64,000 bases of DNA, from positions 1,488,001 through 1,552,000 of the forward strand of contig JAAXNY010000005.1 in NCBI GenBank assembly GCA_013420905.1, given 5' to 3'. The position numbers and the translations under genes were made by a program. Below are positions 22,961 to 34,057 of this stretch, piece by piece. Position 1 is the stretch's first letter; every line of letters begins with the position of its first letter. Source of the DNA: Collybia mongolica (lineage: Eukaryota > Basidiomycota > Agaricomycetes > Agaricales > Clitocybaceae). The notes below the pieces were generated by a model. It was given only the letters and a program-made list of their open reading frames with translations. It was not told the origin of the DNA and did no database searches.

Positions 22961-24156
22961 CAAGCTTACTACCCGTGCCTTTGGCACAGGGGGTGGCTTG
23001 TCCATTCTGAGGGCAAAATTATATTTATACGAATATATAAAGGGAGTTCCAGATATATGGTCACTGGAGTGTGGATTGCAGTTGGCCACAAATGCCATTG
23101 ATTTTTTTTCCCCCATACCACAGGCTCCCAGAAGCTCCCCTATATGTTTGGAATTTTTTTGCAGATTTGAGACTCCCAAAATGATGGTTTTCCCAGCCCA
23201 AAATAGTGGATCTGAGTGATTCTGGCAAAATCCTTGGCCTAAATATAGCAGATATCAGACCTTCCTTGAGGATTTCTTTCAAGTAATGGGTCACTGGTTC
23301 ATTTGATCTGTTTCAGTTTGAGAAGAGCCAGAGCCCAGATTCACAATCCTCAGGAAGCACTAAAAAAAACTTGGTCCTAGTATGGCAAGAATTGTCATGT
23401 TTTTTTTTTCCATATGCTTTATGTTTAATGACATAAGCCCTGGCCCATATAGTGGGTTTGAGTCCCATTCTGGCAAAAAGCTTTTCCAAACATATAGGGG
23501 AGCTTCCAGGGGCCTCATACCACTCTAAGGAACAACTGTAAAATTGAAATTTACAACAAATTACATTGGTATTTCAGAAGAGATTCATCTGCTTCATTCT
23601 TATTTTTACTGTGGCAAGAATAGATGATGACTCATTATTATGGCTTTTGGTTTTGTAAATGAGATGGTAATTAGTCTCACAACAAATACATGTGATATGT
23701 TCCTGCCTACAATCAAGGCACTCTCTAGATTGCATACAATCTTATATATTTCCCTGTATACCTCAATTGAGCCTCAAAAATGCATGCTTTGATAAGTATT
23801 TTGTAATCAACAGGCTATGGCCATGAAACTTTATTCAATTGATTTGACCTTTCCAGAATATTCTATGAGAGGGGAGAAAGAAGAATGACACCACTTCCAG
23901 ATCCCAGCAACAAATGGACACATGAGCTAGTAGTTAGAAGCCTGAGGGCACACATTTTACAAATTTGATGCTGGACGCTTTTTGGTCACATGATAAAATG
24001 ATGTGTCTGACGGCAAATGCCACCTGCTTCTGTTTCAGGCATCCATTCAATATTTGTCATCTTTTTTTGATTAGTCATATTTTTAGTCAGCAAAGCGAAT
24101 ATTAGGTCAGCAAAGCTAGGGTCAAAACACCCAGCTGTTTTAATGTATAGGACAGA
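22961..24156 (-). mobile_element. Helitron-like element, unit 4 of 4 (non-coding)
   Basis: The 3' end on the minus strand is a hairpin of different sequence but the same shape (CCCGTGCC, ttt, GGCACAGGG), then seven bases and CTTG at 22961. The 5' end is TCTGTCCTATACATTAAAAC at 24156, preceded by host A. The subterminal ttagtcagcaaagcg resembles the other units. The interior has no helicase sequence and carries an inverted repeat pair (separate entry). It looks like a non-autonomous derivative, about 1.2 kb. Confidence 0.65.
23115..23522. repeat. Inverted repeat pair inside unit 4
   Basis: Arms at 23115-23153 and 23484-23522 are near reverse complements (core AGCTCCCCTATATGTTTGGA and its complement), separated by about 330 bp. 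They could fold a long stem or mark a nested small element. Confidence 0.7.
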
Positions 24157-25323
24157 TAACTTAAAGTTAGGCAAGGTCCAACTTTAGGGCCCCGCCTATG
24201 TATATACTATGGGGATGGGCAATGCTTAGTAATTTTGCATGCTGATGAAATTTCACTGATCAGTAATATTATTGATTAAATTAAATTCATTAATAATTCA
24301 GCTAAATTTGGTGACCCACAGCTCTTCTGGTGTATATTCCAGTGCTTAACACACACTAAGGGCTATCTGTCCTTTATGATAAAGTACATGCTTTATATTT
24401 ATTCAGGATTTCCACTGTTCAGGCAGTTGGAAAGCATTGGCATGGCAGGAGCTGCTGATTTGCTGATTTAGATGTGGCTGTGCCGTGATGATCACGCATG
24501 CACTGCAGCGCACATGAGTGGATGTGGAATGCATTTTGCAGATACTTACCGCCACCTCTCATACCATTAATGAAACTTTTCCATATACACTAGGAGAATA
24601 TGTTTTTGAATACAGATATACATTTTATTGAACCACTATCTTATAAAGTCAAAAACAATGTAGATCCTTGCAAGTAGTCCTTTAACTTTATATTGTCAGA
24701 GGCTCATTTTTAGGTCTTGAGTCATTGGTCAATCTTGTTCCTAAACATTAAGACTACAATTTGTTAAATCCAGATTTTCTGGCTGTTGCAGCAATGTGTC
24801 AGAACAGCACTGCTTGGCACAACTTATCTACAAAAGAAAAAGATTTCAAAAGATCTGTATTTAACATTTTGTTGGGAGTAAAATTCTGAGTTAGTTTGTC
24901 TTTGAATTGAGTGTTTAAAGTGATTGTGGAAGCTGGAAAATGCAAAACCATTCTCTCCAGTGAATTTGTTAGTCTATTTACGGTCCGATTAAGTTTATTT
25001 ACTGGCGGCTACCTGCATCAGTACGCGAAATTACTAAGCATTGCCCACCCCCATATACTACCAATATTGGTCAATCAACAACAATTGCATATCATGTTGT
25101 TAACGTTTATCATTCTTGCCGCCAAGTATACACATCGTCAAGGGGGTGGCAGAACAGGAAAACAGGATATACAGTCGTTTTTTTTTTTCATGATCCCTAG
25201 GACCCCCCTCCCCCCCCCCCTCCTTCCATATATGGTATGTTTTGGTCACATGAATATGTTATTCTCAGAAACAATTCTTCAAATAATATTGGTTTGAAAC
25301 ATAGAAGCTGGATCAAGTAGATA
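24157..25323. other. AT-rich gene-free region right of the array
   Basis: No supported gene. It contains a strong C-tract at about 25203-25222 that should be hard to sequence across, and a T-tract at 25180-25188 just before it. Scattered weak similarity to repeats is possible but nothing definite is seen. Confidence 0.4.
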
Positions 25324-25571
25324 CTATGTGTGTTGATGCTTACTAGTTGCCCCACTGGCTTTACAGCTTGGACATGTCCAATTCTTGGGTGCAAAATCAT
25401 GACCCATACACGCCCAATGAAACTAACAAGATAAACATGTGAGCTTGTAACTGTCATACCAGAAGGGATGCGCACATACCCAAACTGTCTCACAGCCAGG
25501 CACTTTACAGGCCATCACCAAGTCTCCTGTTTCAATCTCGGCAGCCAACACTGTGTGATCGCAAATGCAGC
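25324..25571 (-). CDS. PHD-like zinc-finger protein, small or remnant (5' end unclear)
   Basis: Seen: after an acceptor (aatag) the exon reads CICDHTVLAAEIETGDLVMA, then CKVPGCETVW. A 57-nt intron at 25423-25479 (gtatgt...gttag) follows, then FHWACMGHDFAPKNWTCPSC, KASGATSKHQHT and a stop at 25324-25326. The Cys/His spacing (C-x-C, C-x4-C, H-x2-C, C-x2-C) with the W-[FY]-H core fits a PHD-type finger, a histone-tail reader or protein-binding module. I could not trace a first exon in frame. An ATG near 25690 (MPKKR) followed by a donor is out of phase with this exon. It may be a short gene whose start I missed, or a fragment carried in by the neighbouring mobile DNA. The intact intron argues for recent function. 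Confidence 0.55.
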
Positions 25572-26105
25572 TATTGAGGTTTAGTTACTATCCGTGGTAT
25601 ATTTTGATTTCTCGCTGTTGAGACCCCATTTTCACTTCTCCTCAAGCAATCTTTAGATATCAACCAAGCACGTACCTCTTTTCTTGGGCATTGCTTGTGT
25701 AATTGGGTCCTATCATATAGCGAGACAAGTTTTGAAAAAAAGTTTCTATTACGAATTAATTACAACAAAACTGAGTCTTGCTCGTCGTCGCTGAGGAAGT
25801 CGACTTGCTAAAATCGTCGAACGACGGCCCTGCGGGCTGCCCCGGACCAATTCAACCCAAGTCGGAGTTTTCTTTTCGGCCTCCCCACCCAGGGTTCGGG
25901 ATTCCCGTTCCGCCACCCCCTTGCACGTCGTTGACACTGCATTGAAAATCAATGAGCAGGCCAATGGTCAGTTAAACGATTTATATCACGTGCTTCCGAA
26001 AAAAAGTTCACCTCCCATTCTAATTCTAATTCTAATTCTAATCCGAGATCTAAGTACTTAAGAGTCTTCAAACATCCCATACTTTATCGAACCCTTGCTT
26101 CAGAT
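25572..26105. other. Intergenic with TTCTAA microsatellite
   Basis: Between the finger gene (-) and NOP9 (+). At 26017-26042 a TTCTAA unit repeats about four times, some 65 bp upstream of the NOP9 start, so it lies in its promoter or 5' UTR. Confidence 0.55.
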
Positions 26106-29026
26106 ATGCCCAGAGAAAACAGGAAACGAGGGAAAAAGCACAAGAAAAAACCGGAGGAGGGTCTCCCCGAAGCTCAACAACCAGTTCCAGCTTCAGAGCC
26201 TGAATTGATTGGAGAACCATCTTGGATACGTCCTGCCACGGAACAAGTACCGGAAACGAACCCGGAGGCGCCGTTCGGATACGTGGACGTCGATGTGAAA
26301 GCATACTTCAGGACCGTGGATGTTCAAATTCGCGACTGGCAAGGGACTAATGAGGCAGGCGAAGATGAGGATATTGATCCCAATGAACGTGAGTCATCGC
26401 GAACTTGTACACTTTGTGACTTGAACGTCATGAACAAGCAGAAAGGCATCTCTTCTTCGTCGCTGCGCTGACCGAGATGGGAGGCAAGGAAAAGCAACTC
26501 GCTACAGACCCCGACTGCTCTGTGATCTTGGAAAGGATGGCTTATTCGATGGACGATTTCGTGCGAAGGGTGTTTGTAGACAGTTTGGTTGGTTCGTGAG
26601 TTTAAAATACCTTTCTCCAGAGCGGGAAATAAACTGACCCTCCCACCAGGTATGAATTATTAGTTAGGCACCGGTTTGCGTCGCATGTTTGCCAGACGTT
26701 GTTCACAGTAGCGAGAGAAACTGTATCTCGGGAGGTTCGTCAGTGTTCCGTTTCCTCTCCCCTCCTCTAAACAGAGGCACTTCTAGATGCGAGGAATTTC
26801 CCCCAATGTACCAGAATCATCAGAAAAAGGTGAATTGAGGACGTTGACGCAATTAATTTTGGATGTCTCTGAGGTGAGTGAGATGAGTTTATGGAGAGTT
26901 GGCGGGCCTGAATTGTTCTCGTGAAGGAACTCCTACCGTCGTTTCCCTCTCTCATTATGGACCCATTCGCGTCTCATGTTGTACGAGCGTTACTCCTGCT
27001 TCTGTCGCCAAACCTGTCACCCTCAGACGAAGGCGGCGCGCTCCGTTCCAAAAAAAGTGCAGCCTGGAAGGCCAGACAAGGCCCAATGAAATCCGTCTTC
27101 GTAGAAGACAATGGGAAGGGCAAAGAAACCTCGGTCAAGCGAACGCCAGCCGAATTCCGTCAATTGGCACGCCGGTTTGTCGAAACCCTTAGGACAGAAC
27201 TCGGCGAGAATGAGGTCAGGGCGCTCGCAGCAGACAAAGTCGCGAGCCCTGGGTTGCAAGTTAGTGCCTCTTTAATTTTTCATTATCATGGGTTTATCAA
27301 TAGTTATATAGATGCTCTTGGAAGTTGAAGCGGATCAGGACATGGCTAAAGATCCTGGTTCGCTCATGGATAGAGTGACAGTTGGAATTATCACCGCATG
27401 TCGTACGTGCCATTACCAAACTTGCCGACCAGCCTCTATATTATAGCCTGATGACACCTCGCCGTAGGTGATGAATCTATATCCCCTGTTGAGCCATCTG
27501 ATTATCTCAATACTCTTTTGCGCGATCCAACCTCGTCTCATCTCCTCGAAACTATCATACTCCGTGCCCCTGTTGATGTCTTTGCGGTGCTTTGGTCAAC
27601 TTACTTCAAAGGAAAACTAGCACGGTTAGCTGGCCATCCTGTTGCTAACTTTGTGGTCGCCAAGGCCCTGGAAAGAGTATCTGTGGACCAACTTTCGGAG
27701 GCGTGCTCAGAACTGGAAGGATCATGGAACAAAATGATCAGTAAATAAACGCCTCAATTCTGACAAGTTGATAGTCTGACCGTGAATTTCTAGAAACATC
27801 GCGGACAGGCGTACTCCGAGCTATTATCGACCGAGGAGCTACGCTTCACGCGTCGGAAGCAGAAATCAGCGAAGTAGGCTATGCTTCTTATCCTGGAATA
27901 TTGCTGTGCTCATCAACTTCGAGGCCGTTTTCTCCGCATTCAATATTACAATTGCGGAAGATCGGAGACTTTTAGTGCCCTGTGTTTTATATTTAATGGC
28001 ATTGGAGGTATATTTTCCATACTCTACATAAGTGCCCTTGCTCAGACGTATCCTCGCAGGATTATAAAGCTGCTCTAACTACAAACGGAAAACCGCCTCT
28101 AGAGCGTGGAAGACCAAAAGCATCAAATGTTGGGTTAGAGCCTAAAGTTCAAGGTGCTATCCTTCTGCAATCTCTACTCCGACTTTCCGAGCCGCAGAAT
28201 CAGCTCGTGATCGACAGGTATAATATTTAAAAATATATACGATCGTCTGACGTTTGATGTCCACAACTTCGTTCCAGCATATCATCCTTGTCAATGGAAG
28301 AACGCATCAATCTCGCCCACAATGCCACAAGTTCCCGAATATACGATGTTCTCCTGGAATCTCCCAATGTCCCATCAAAGGCGAAGCGTCAGTTCATCTT
28401 GGATTTCATCGGTCACTACCATCTCCTTGTGGATGATCGCATCGGGAGTCGTGTTGGGGATCGCTGTTGGGCTTATGCGGACACCTACTTGAAGGTTGGC
28501 ACTTCACATCTTCAAAAAAGAAGGACACATCCAATGTTAAATTTCACTGTAGGAAAAGGTCGCGCGCTCGTTGATCTCGCATGAGCAATCTCTCGCAGGA
28601 TCATTCTACGGAAAGTTCTTCGCCCGAAATCTCAACCTTTATTTGTTACAGCGGAAGCCGGACGATTGGCGGAATATGCAAGCAGATCGTAAACGGGTTC
28701 AAGACCAGGCCAACGTCGCTGCTTCTGAGCCTCTACCTCCCAAACCAATGAATACCTCACCTCCCCAGCATTCCAAGAGAAAACGAAAGGCACAACCAGA
28801 AGACGAAATTGATGCGCTGTTCAATGCCACTCTTGGAAAGAGAATAAAAAAGGCGGCATTGGATTCCACCGATATGATTACGCTGGAGGAATCTCTTCCT
28901 GAAGGCGAGAAGGGTAACGTAGGCAGGAAAAAAGATATTCGGGGTGGCGATGGTTTACAGGATGTTCTAGGGGCCATTCGTGCTGCACCAAAAGGTGAGG
29001 AAACGAGAGGGAAGAAGCGCCGCTAA
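26106..29026 (+). CDS. NOP9: Nucleolar pre-rRNA processing protein Nop9
   Basis: Seen: a basic N-terminus ([19 protein letters not shown]), then after short introns a series of Pumilio-like repeats: [100 protein letters not shown] and [20 protein letters not shown]. These lead to [20 protein letters not shown]. The C-terminus ([20 protein letters not shown], then a Lys/Arg-rich tail ending GKKRR) is typical. Known: Nop9 is a Puf-related protein of the 90S/pre-40S particle that binds ITS1 and restrains Nob1 cleavage at site D. Joined length, about 680-700 residues, fits. At least seven introns were traced by repeat continuity. Confidence 0.93.
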
Positions 29027-29128
29027 AACCACTTGAACCAAAGTCACAATAACGGCAACCATTCTTAGTATATAAGTATTTGATTGAATGCGTTCTCATT
29101 TCTGCAATTACGGACAATTAAGGTAAAC

Positions 29129-30658
29129 CTAGCGTACGTCAACAGCATCAATGGCAACAACGAGCCCCTCGTCTCCCCAAGTCTTCACCCTTTGCCTCAC
29201 AAAATATCCAACGGGTTTCAAAGAAACAAACTTGAATGTTTTGAGCTTCTTGTCCATCTTCTCCACTGGTGAAGATGTCCAACGGGAATGGACAAACCTC
29301 AAAAGCACGGAAGTGTTGAATTGTGCACCACTACACCGTATATGTAAGGTTTCGAGTTGATGAAGTAATTGGTGAGAGGAAGTTCCCAAGTGGGGAGTAA
29401 GAGCGTATAAGAAATTGTTGGATATTGGGTCATGTTCCCTGTCAGCCATAGAAAACTGAAGATCAAGGTCTACAAGCTTGGGGAGTATCATGAGACAGTC
29501 CAGGATCTGCGTTTCTGACAAGGGAAGGTAGGCAATCCTCAGAGCTTCGAGCGAAGCACTCAAGGGCCCTAGTAGAGAAATAAATCTTGAGTGGACCTCG
29601 TGCCAATGTTGGGTACTAGCATCATCCCATTGGACAAGGCTATCTATTCCCAGTTTTCGAAGCTTGCCAAATTCAAGCTGTTCCAAAAAAGTGATCAGGC
29701 AAGTCTCAGGGGCCTCTGTGGCTCCTTGTTTGCCCCTGAGGAGGACTAACTCGAAACTTTCCATCGAAAGGAGGGAAATCTTGTTGTGACGGCCACCACG
29801 GATATTGACTGCACAGTCTGTATTTAAACTGCAATTTACGAGATTGACACCTTCGGCCAATATATCCATGCAGTGATCAAGGGTGAGGGGGATGCAATCA
29901 AGGCGCAGATGGAGGTCAGTCAACCGACCCCAGGGGATTCGAAGGGCATGAATATCAAGGGGCGGGTAGGGAGCCCAACATGCCCTCACATCCAGGGTAA
30001 GGGACTGAAGTGCTCGATATGTTTCTGCCAATGGCAAAGAATCTTGAAGAGGGGCGATGCTGGAATTCGGGATCAAAAGGTGGATCTCTCGCCACCGGTC
30101 AGCATGGGAAATGATTGCTCCAAATATTTTGGCGGATCGAGTGTCTGGGACTCGACCGAGGGGATCATAACGTAAACGGATGGATAAGGCGCATTTCTTA
30201 GAACGGCTGAGCCATGTGTCCATCGCCCTCAATGTATGGATAGTCTGTGGTAAGCTGTCTGGGCCCAAGGGAGGCACATCGACTCCAAAACTTGACCACA
30301 ACTTTGGAGTGGATTGAATTAATGCTCTCCACGAAGTGCAGATACCACAAAGCAGAGTGAGAGTCCCATTTTCATCGAGCACTGGATATGGCGCAAGGCA
30401 TCGAGAGAAAATCTCAACTTTAATTTCAACTGGGAGCCATTCGAATGGAGAGGCCTGCGAGTCGAACGAGGTGAGAACCTTTTGTGTAAGGCGTGTAAAT
30501 AATTCATTAAACGAGTAGATACTGAACGGCCATACCTCAGACCGTGGGAGTGAAGACTGAGTTGGTACTTGTGATTGATGGCGTGAACCAATTATATGGC
30601 AGGATGGATAGTCGATAGGTGATTCATCGACACCAGTGAGTGGGATATGTAGGGGCAT
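29129..30658 (-). CDS. F-box protein with leucine-rich C-terminal part
   Basis: Seen: a single 509-codon frame. An F-box follows a linker of about 70 residues: PFEWLPVEIKVEIFSRCLAP, then LTLLCGICTSWRALIQSTPK and LWSSFGVDVPP, the L-P-x-E/W-R-x-L/P-x-L-W pattern of the fungal F-box-like domain. The remainder has Leu-rich segments at regular intervals (for example LQSLTLDVRACWAPYPPLDI, LTDLHLRLDCIPLTL, ILPKLVDLDLQFS), suggesting irregular LRRs. Known: such proteins link substrates to SCF ubiquitin ligases through Skp1, and Agaricomycetes have hundreds of them. Substrate unknown. Lack of introns and the large size of this family in mushrooms fit lineage-specific expansion. Confidence 0.85.
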   Translation of the reverse strand: MPLHIPLTGVDESPIDYPSCHIIGSRHQSQVPTQSSLPRSEVWPFSIYSFNELFTRLTQKVLTSFDSQASPFEWLPVEIKVEIFSRCLAPYPVLDENGTLTLLCGICTSWRALIQSTPKLWSSFGVDVPPLGPDSLPQTIHTLRAMDTWLSRSKKCALSIRLRYDPLGRVPDTRSAKIFGAIISHADRWREIHLLIPNSSIAPLQDSLPLAETYRALQSLTLDVRACWAPYPPLDIHALRIPWGRLTDLHLRLDCIPLTLDHCMDILAEGVNLVNCSLNTDCAVNIRGGRHNKISLLSMESFELVLLRGKQGATEAPETCLITFLEQLEFGKLRKLGIDSLVQWDDASTQHWHEVHSRFISLLGPLSASLEALRIAYLPLSETQILDCLMILPKLVDLDLQFSMADREHDPISNNFLYALTPHLGTSSHQLLHQLETLHIRCSGAQFNTSVLLRFVHSRWTSSPVEKMDKKLKTFKFVSLKPVGYFVRQRVKTWGDEGLVVAIDAVDVR

Positions 30659-31277
30659 TCAAATTCTGGATGTGGTGAATACATTATGAGTAGTTTATAT
30701 ATAAGATGTGTCTGAACTGTTATTACGTACATCGGCGGAATGCAACATTAGAGCGAAGTGACATGGGTGATTCAAGTGCGGAATCGTCGAGGTAGCCGTA
30801 ATCTCCAAAAAGACGAAAGGTTATTGTCGCCACCTAATTGATACAACGCAGTCAAGGTGACGTTGGCGTTTTCGAGAGGTCATCAAAATTTGATTTTTGG
30901 GGTGACCTATTGGTGCGCCGGGAACCATCATGTTATAACGCCATGAGGGAACTTCAGTGACCATACTAACAACAGGCATGACAGGAAGCAACAATGCCCA
31001 CAATCATCCGTGAAAGACCGGAACGTATTGTGGCATGAACAGACAGAGAACTGGTTTGGGCGGTCTCGCGTGATTTGACTCGAAACCGTGGAAAGAACCT
31101 CAGGCGTGTTCCTTTCCATCCAAGTATAATTCTTAGTATTAACACATGTTCAATGATCGATCGCCATCCCCCTATTACAGGGGCCTCATGCCCACCATTC
31201 AATGTGTGTGAAGCGAGCGGTTGTTCAGATATAGATATTCAATTGTATCGGCGTGCAGGAAACCACGCAACAAGAAT
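30659..31277. other. Intergenic, no supported gene
   Basis: Promoter side of the F-box gene and 3' side of the nucleostemin-like gene. Open frames here are short and unmatched. Confidence 0.4.
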
Positions 31278-33721
31278 CTAAAAAAACTTGCCAAAATCGT
31301 ATGCCTCACCACCACCTACGCTCGGCGTTGCCACAGGTGTATTTTTTGTGGTGGTGTTAGCGACCTTTTGTTCCCTCTTCCCCATGACAGATTTTGTTTT
31401 GGTGGTTACTGACGCTACCGATTTTATTCTCAGCGCAGGTTTTCCAGTTGACTTGTCCTTGAGGGATCCAGCTTTGCGGGCTTGCTTCGAACTTTTGGGA
31501 TCAAAGCTAAATGTCACTTTCTTGCTGGGAGGTGCGGCAGGAGCCTCAATTGTGCGTTTCCGCTTTTGTTTGTTAGACGTTGGTGGTGGAACGTTTTCAG
31601 ATTCGTCATCACTTTCCCCTTCTTCGCTTTTGTTTTCCTCGTCCACGTCCTCATCCTCATTATCTTCGACTGATCCGTCAACTTCACCATCTACCTCCAT
31701 TTCATCTTCATCTTCATCCTCTTCGGCTTCTTCATCTTCTAAACTACTCCATTGATCGTCAATGACGGCCTTTCTTGACTCTACCTCCCCTGAGATGAAC
31801 CTAATTAGGCCGCCGCTCTTCCTCATTTCCTTTCTTAGCCGTAGGTTCATATAAATGGAGTCGTCCGCTGCGTAGATTTTAACTAGCGCTGAATCTGTTG
31901 GTGGCGGTACAGGGGCTGGTGTATTCGAGGCTGGTATCGTGTAACGCGGAAATTTTCCGGTACTCCAATCTCGCAGCACGATTCGCGATGCACCTATTAA
32001 ATCTAACTCCCCTTTCTTAACAAAGAGGGTGGTCAGGCATTTCAAGAAATAGGGTTCTGTGACCTACTTTTTTGATTAGTTGTTGTGATCGAGCAACACC
32101 AGCAAGGAAGGAGTTGGGGTCGCCCTTTGCAAACGCCGGTAGGCTGTACAACAGCATCAAATCCTCAGTGTTAGACCGCGCGACGATGTGTGAAACTGCG
32201 GAAGAAACACGACACGTGATACGTTAGAATATAGTCTTCCATTGGCAGGAATCACACATACCAGCCAACATAGGGTCCTTCAGACGGTCAATCCTTCCCT
32301 TGCTCCGCGTAAGAATATCTCGTGCACGGACAGCTTCAAGATCTTCCGCCGATCCATCCATTTCCCATGAGAGGCCCGGGGTGTCAATCACTCGTATTTG
32401 CTTGCCCCCGGCGTCGAGTGTAACCTCTTGGGGAAGTTCGGTCGTTGACGGGCCACGCGATGACGTTGCCAAAGTATAAACTGGAAGAACCGATTTTCGC
32501 AAGAGGGAATTAATGAATGAACTTTTACCAGCCTTAACGGGGGTAAAGGTATATTTATGAGACATACCCTATGATTAAAAAATAAAAGTGTGCGTACGTT
32601 CGTAAGGCCAAAAACGCTGACTGACAGAGGTTCATCGCCTTTCTTTGATTGTGCCCATGCCCCTAGACAGGCAAGCACGGAATCTACTCCTAAACCGTCG
32701 TAGTTCGGGATTTTTGCCTTTCCTTTGCCTTTTACCTTCGCAGAGGGCTCCGGACTAGCGGGGAGAAAGGCGCTCGCAGATCGGAAAAGGAGTGTGGGAT
32801 GTTGCGTTCGGAGGTATGATGCCCAAGCGGCCACTGATTCACGCGGGCAGGTGTCTGCAACGATTTGCTTTTAGTGCACTGCTCAAAGATGCGATGAATG
32901 TCAAAGGCTTCACCTATTTTGTTTAATACAAGCAGTGTTCGTCTACCCGGTTTCTTCGTAACTAACTCCTCGAGGTGCGAGCTTCGGAATGGTAAAGGAT
33001 CCCGCGCGTCCAGGACTTGAATAATAACGTCCGAGTCATCGACGACTGCCTTCAAGTTTGGAAGATCACGGTTGATCAAAACAGGTACATCTTCCTCATC
33101 TTCCTCAACATCTTCTATATGTACCGCAGTTGGTCGTGTGAGAGCTTTGGCATTCAGGAGCCTCTTCGCGCCAATGCCACCCACGCTATCGTTCCCGATT
33201 TGCAGTCCTGTTAATGGTTCAAGCTCCACCCCAGCTATCTCTCGAATCTCTTCGGCATCTTCTTCATTCTCGTGTTCCTCCTCTCCCTTGACTTTGGCTC
33301 GTGCTACTTTCCTTTCTTCCTTCCTGCGAAGTTTTTCTTCGGCAGCCTTCAAAAAATGTCTTAGCAAAACATTGGATCATTCAAACTTCACGCACTATTC
33401 TCCGTTGTTCCGAAACCTCAGCAAGCACTTGGTCCTTGAATGGGAAGTTGTTTGGAATACCAGGGTCCTTTGGAGTTTCTAAATCCGAGGACCCCTTCAG
33501 CAAGAGTCCAAAAGGCAAGACGCGTTCAAATACAGACTAGATTTCCATTGAGGATTTTTTTTGGCAGCTTTTTTTGCTTTCTTCCTGCTTTCCCTAACCT
33601 TGCCTAATATGCGTTTCCGCTGATTGGTTGTACCACGATTACTTGTTTCTGAATAGAATTATATGTAAGAAGAGTATGACATTTCGAAGGTTGAGGACAT
33701 ACTTTTTCTTATCCGAGGCAT
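31278..33721 (-). CDS. GRN1: Nucleostemin/Grn1-type circularly permuted GTPase
   Basis: Seen: start MPRIRKK, intron, then [20 protein letters not shown] and a Lys-rich stretch, the basic coiled-coil N domain. Next is [20 protein letters not shown], the conserved nucleostemin block. The permuted G domain follows in order G5-like ([20 protein letters not shown]), G4 (LLVLNKI), G1 (VFGLTN joined to [11 protein letters not shown]) and G3 ([11 protein letters not shown]). An acidic tail ([20 protein letters not shown]) and [20 protein letters not shown] end at FGKFF, stop at 31278. Known: Grn1/Nug1/GNL3 proteins act in 60S pre-ribosome maturation and export. The DARDP motif and G4-before-G1 order fix the family. 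S. pombe Grn1 is the nearest named fungal relative I can give. Introns interrupt the G domain at several points. Confidence 0.9.
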
Positions 33722-33831
33722 GAAGGGCTGGCTAGAAGGAGAGCCTCAACGGAGGTGGTAACCTTCAAAACTACAAACCTCGCTTATCTAATCAACATTA
33801 CAAATCGATCGGCAAATAGGTAAAAAAGAGA

Positions 33832-33915
33832 CTGTCCCAGAGAGACTTGAACTCTCGATCTTCCGATTGGAGAGTATTAACAGTCGGACGCCGTAACCAA
33901 CTAAGCCATGGGACA
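33832..33915 (-). tRNA. tRNA-Asn (anticodon GTT) with 10-nt intron
   Basis: The minus strand folds as acceptor TGTCCCA/TGGGACA, D arm with AGTTGG, anticodon stem TCCGA/TCGGA with loop CTGTTAA, and T arm GAGAG-TTCAAGT-CTCTC. The anticodon GTT reads Asn codons. The ten bases between the loop and the 3' stem half sit at the canonical position one base after the anticodon and would be removed by the tRNA splicing endonuclease. The gene sits alone between two protein genes. Confidence 0.92.
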
Positions 33916-34057
33916 GTTATATTTTAATGACTGTATCGTATTTATAACAACAAGACTCAAGTAAGTAATACAACATTGATAAGTACAAAAAGTGTCTGAT
34001 GTGCCATGAACAAGTACAACGCTTAGATGAATAGATATGACAAGAAATAATTATACA

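Noticed and set aside
16633..24156. LTR retrotransposon or DDE transposon
   Set aside because: No reverse transcriptase, integrase or long terminal repeats. The helicase motifs, hairpin and A/T flanks fit a rolling-circle element better.
25203..25228. Telomere-like or structured C-tract
   Set aside because: Only a C/T homopolymer tract; no TTAGGG repeats nearby.
31288..31755. Ser-rich plus-strand frame of 155 codons
   Set aside because: Antisense shadow of the acidic tail of the nucleostemin-like gene.
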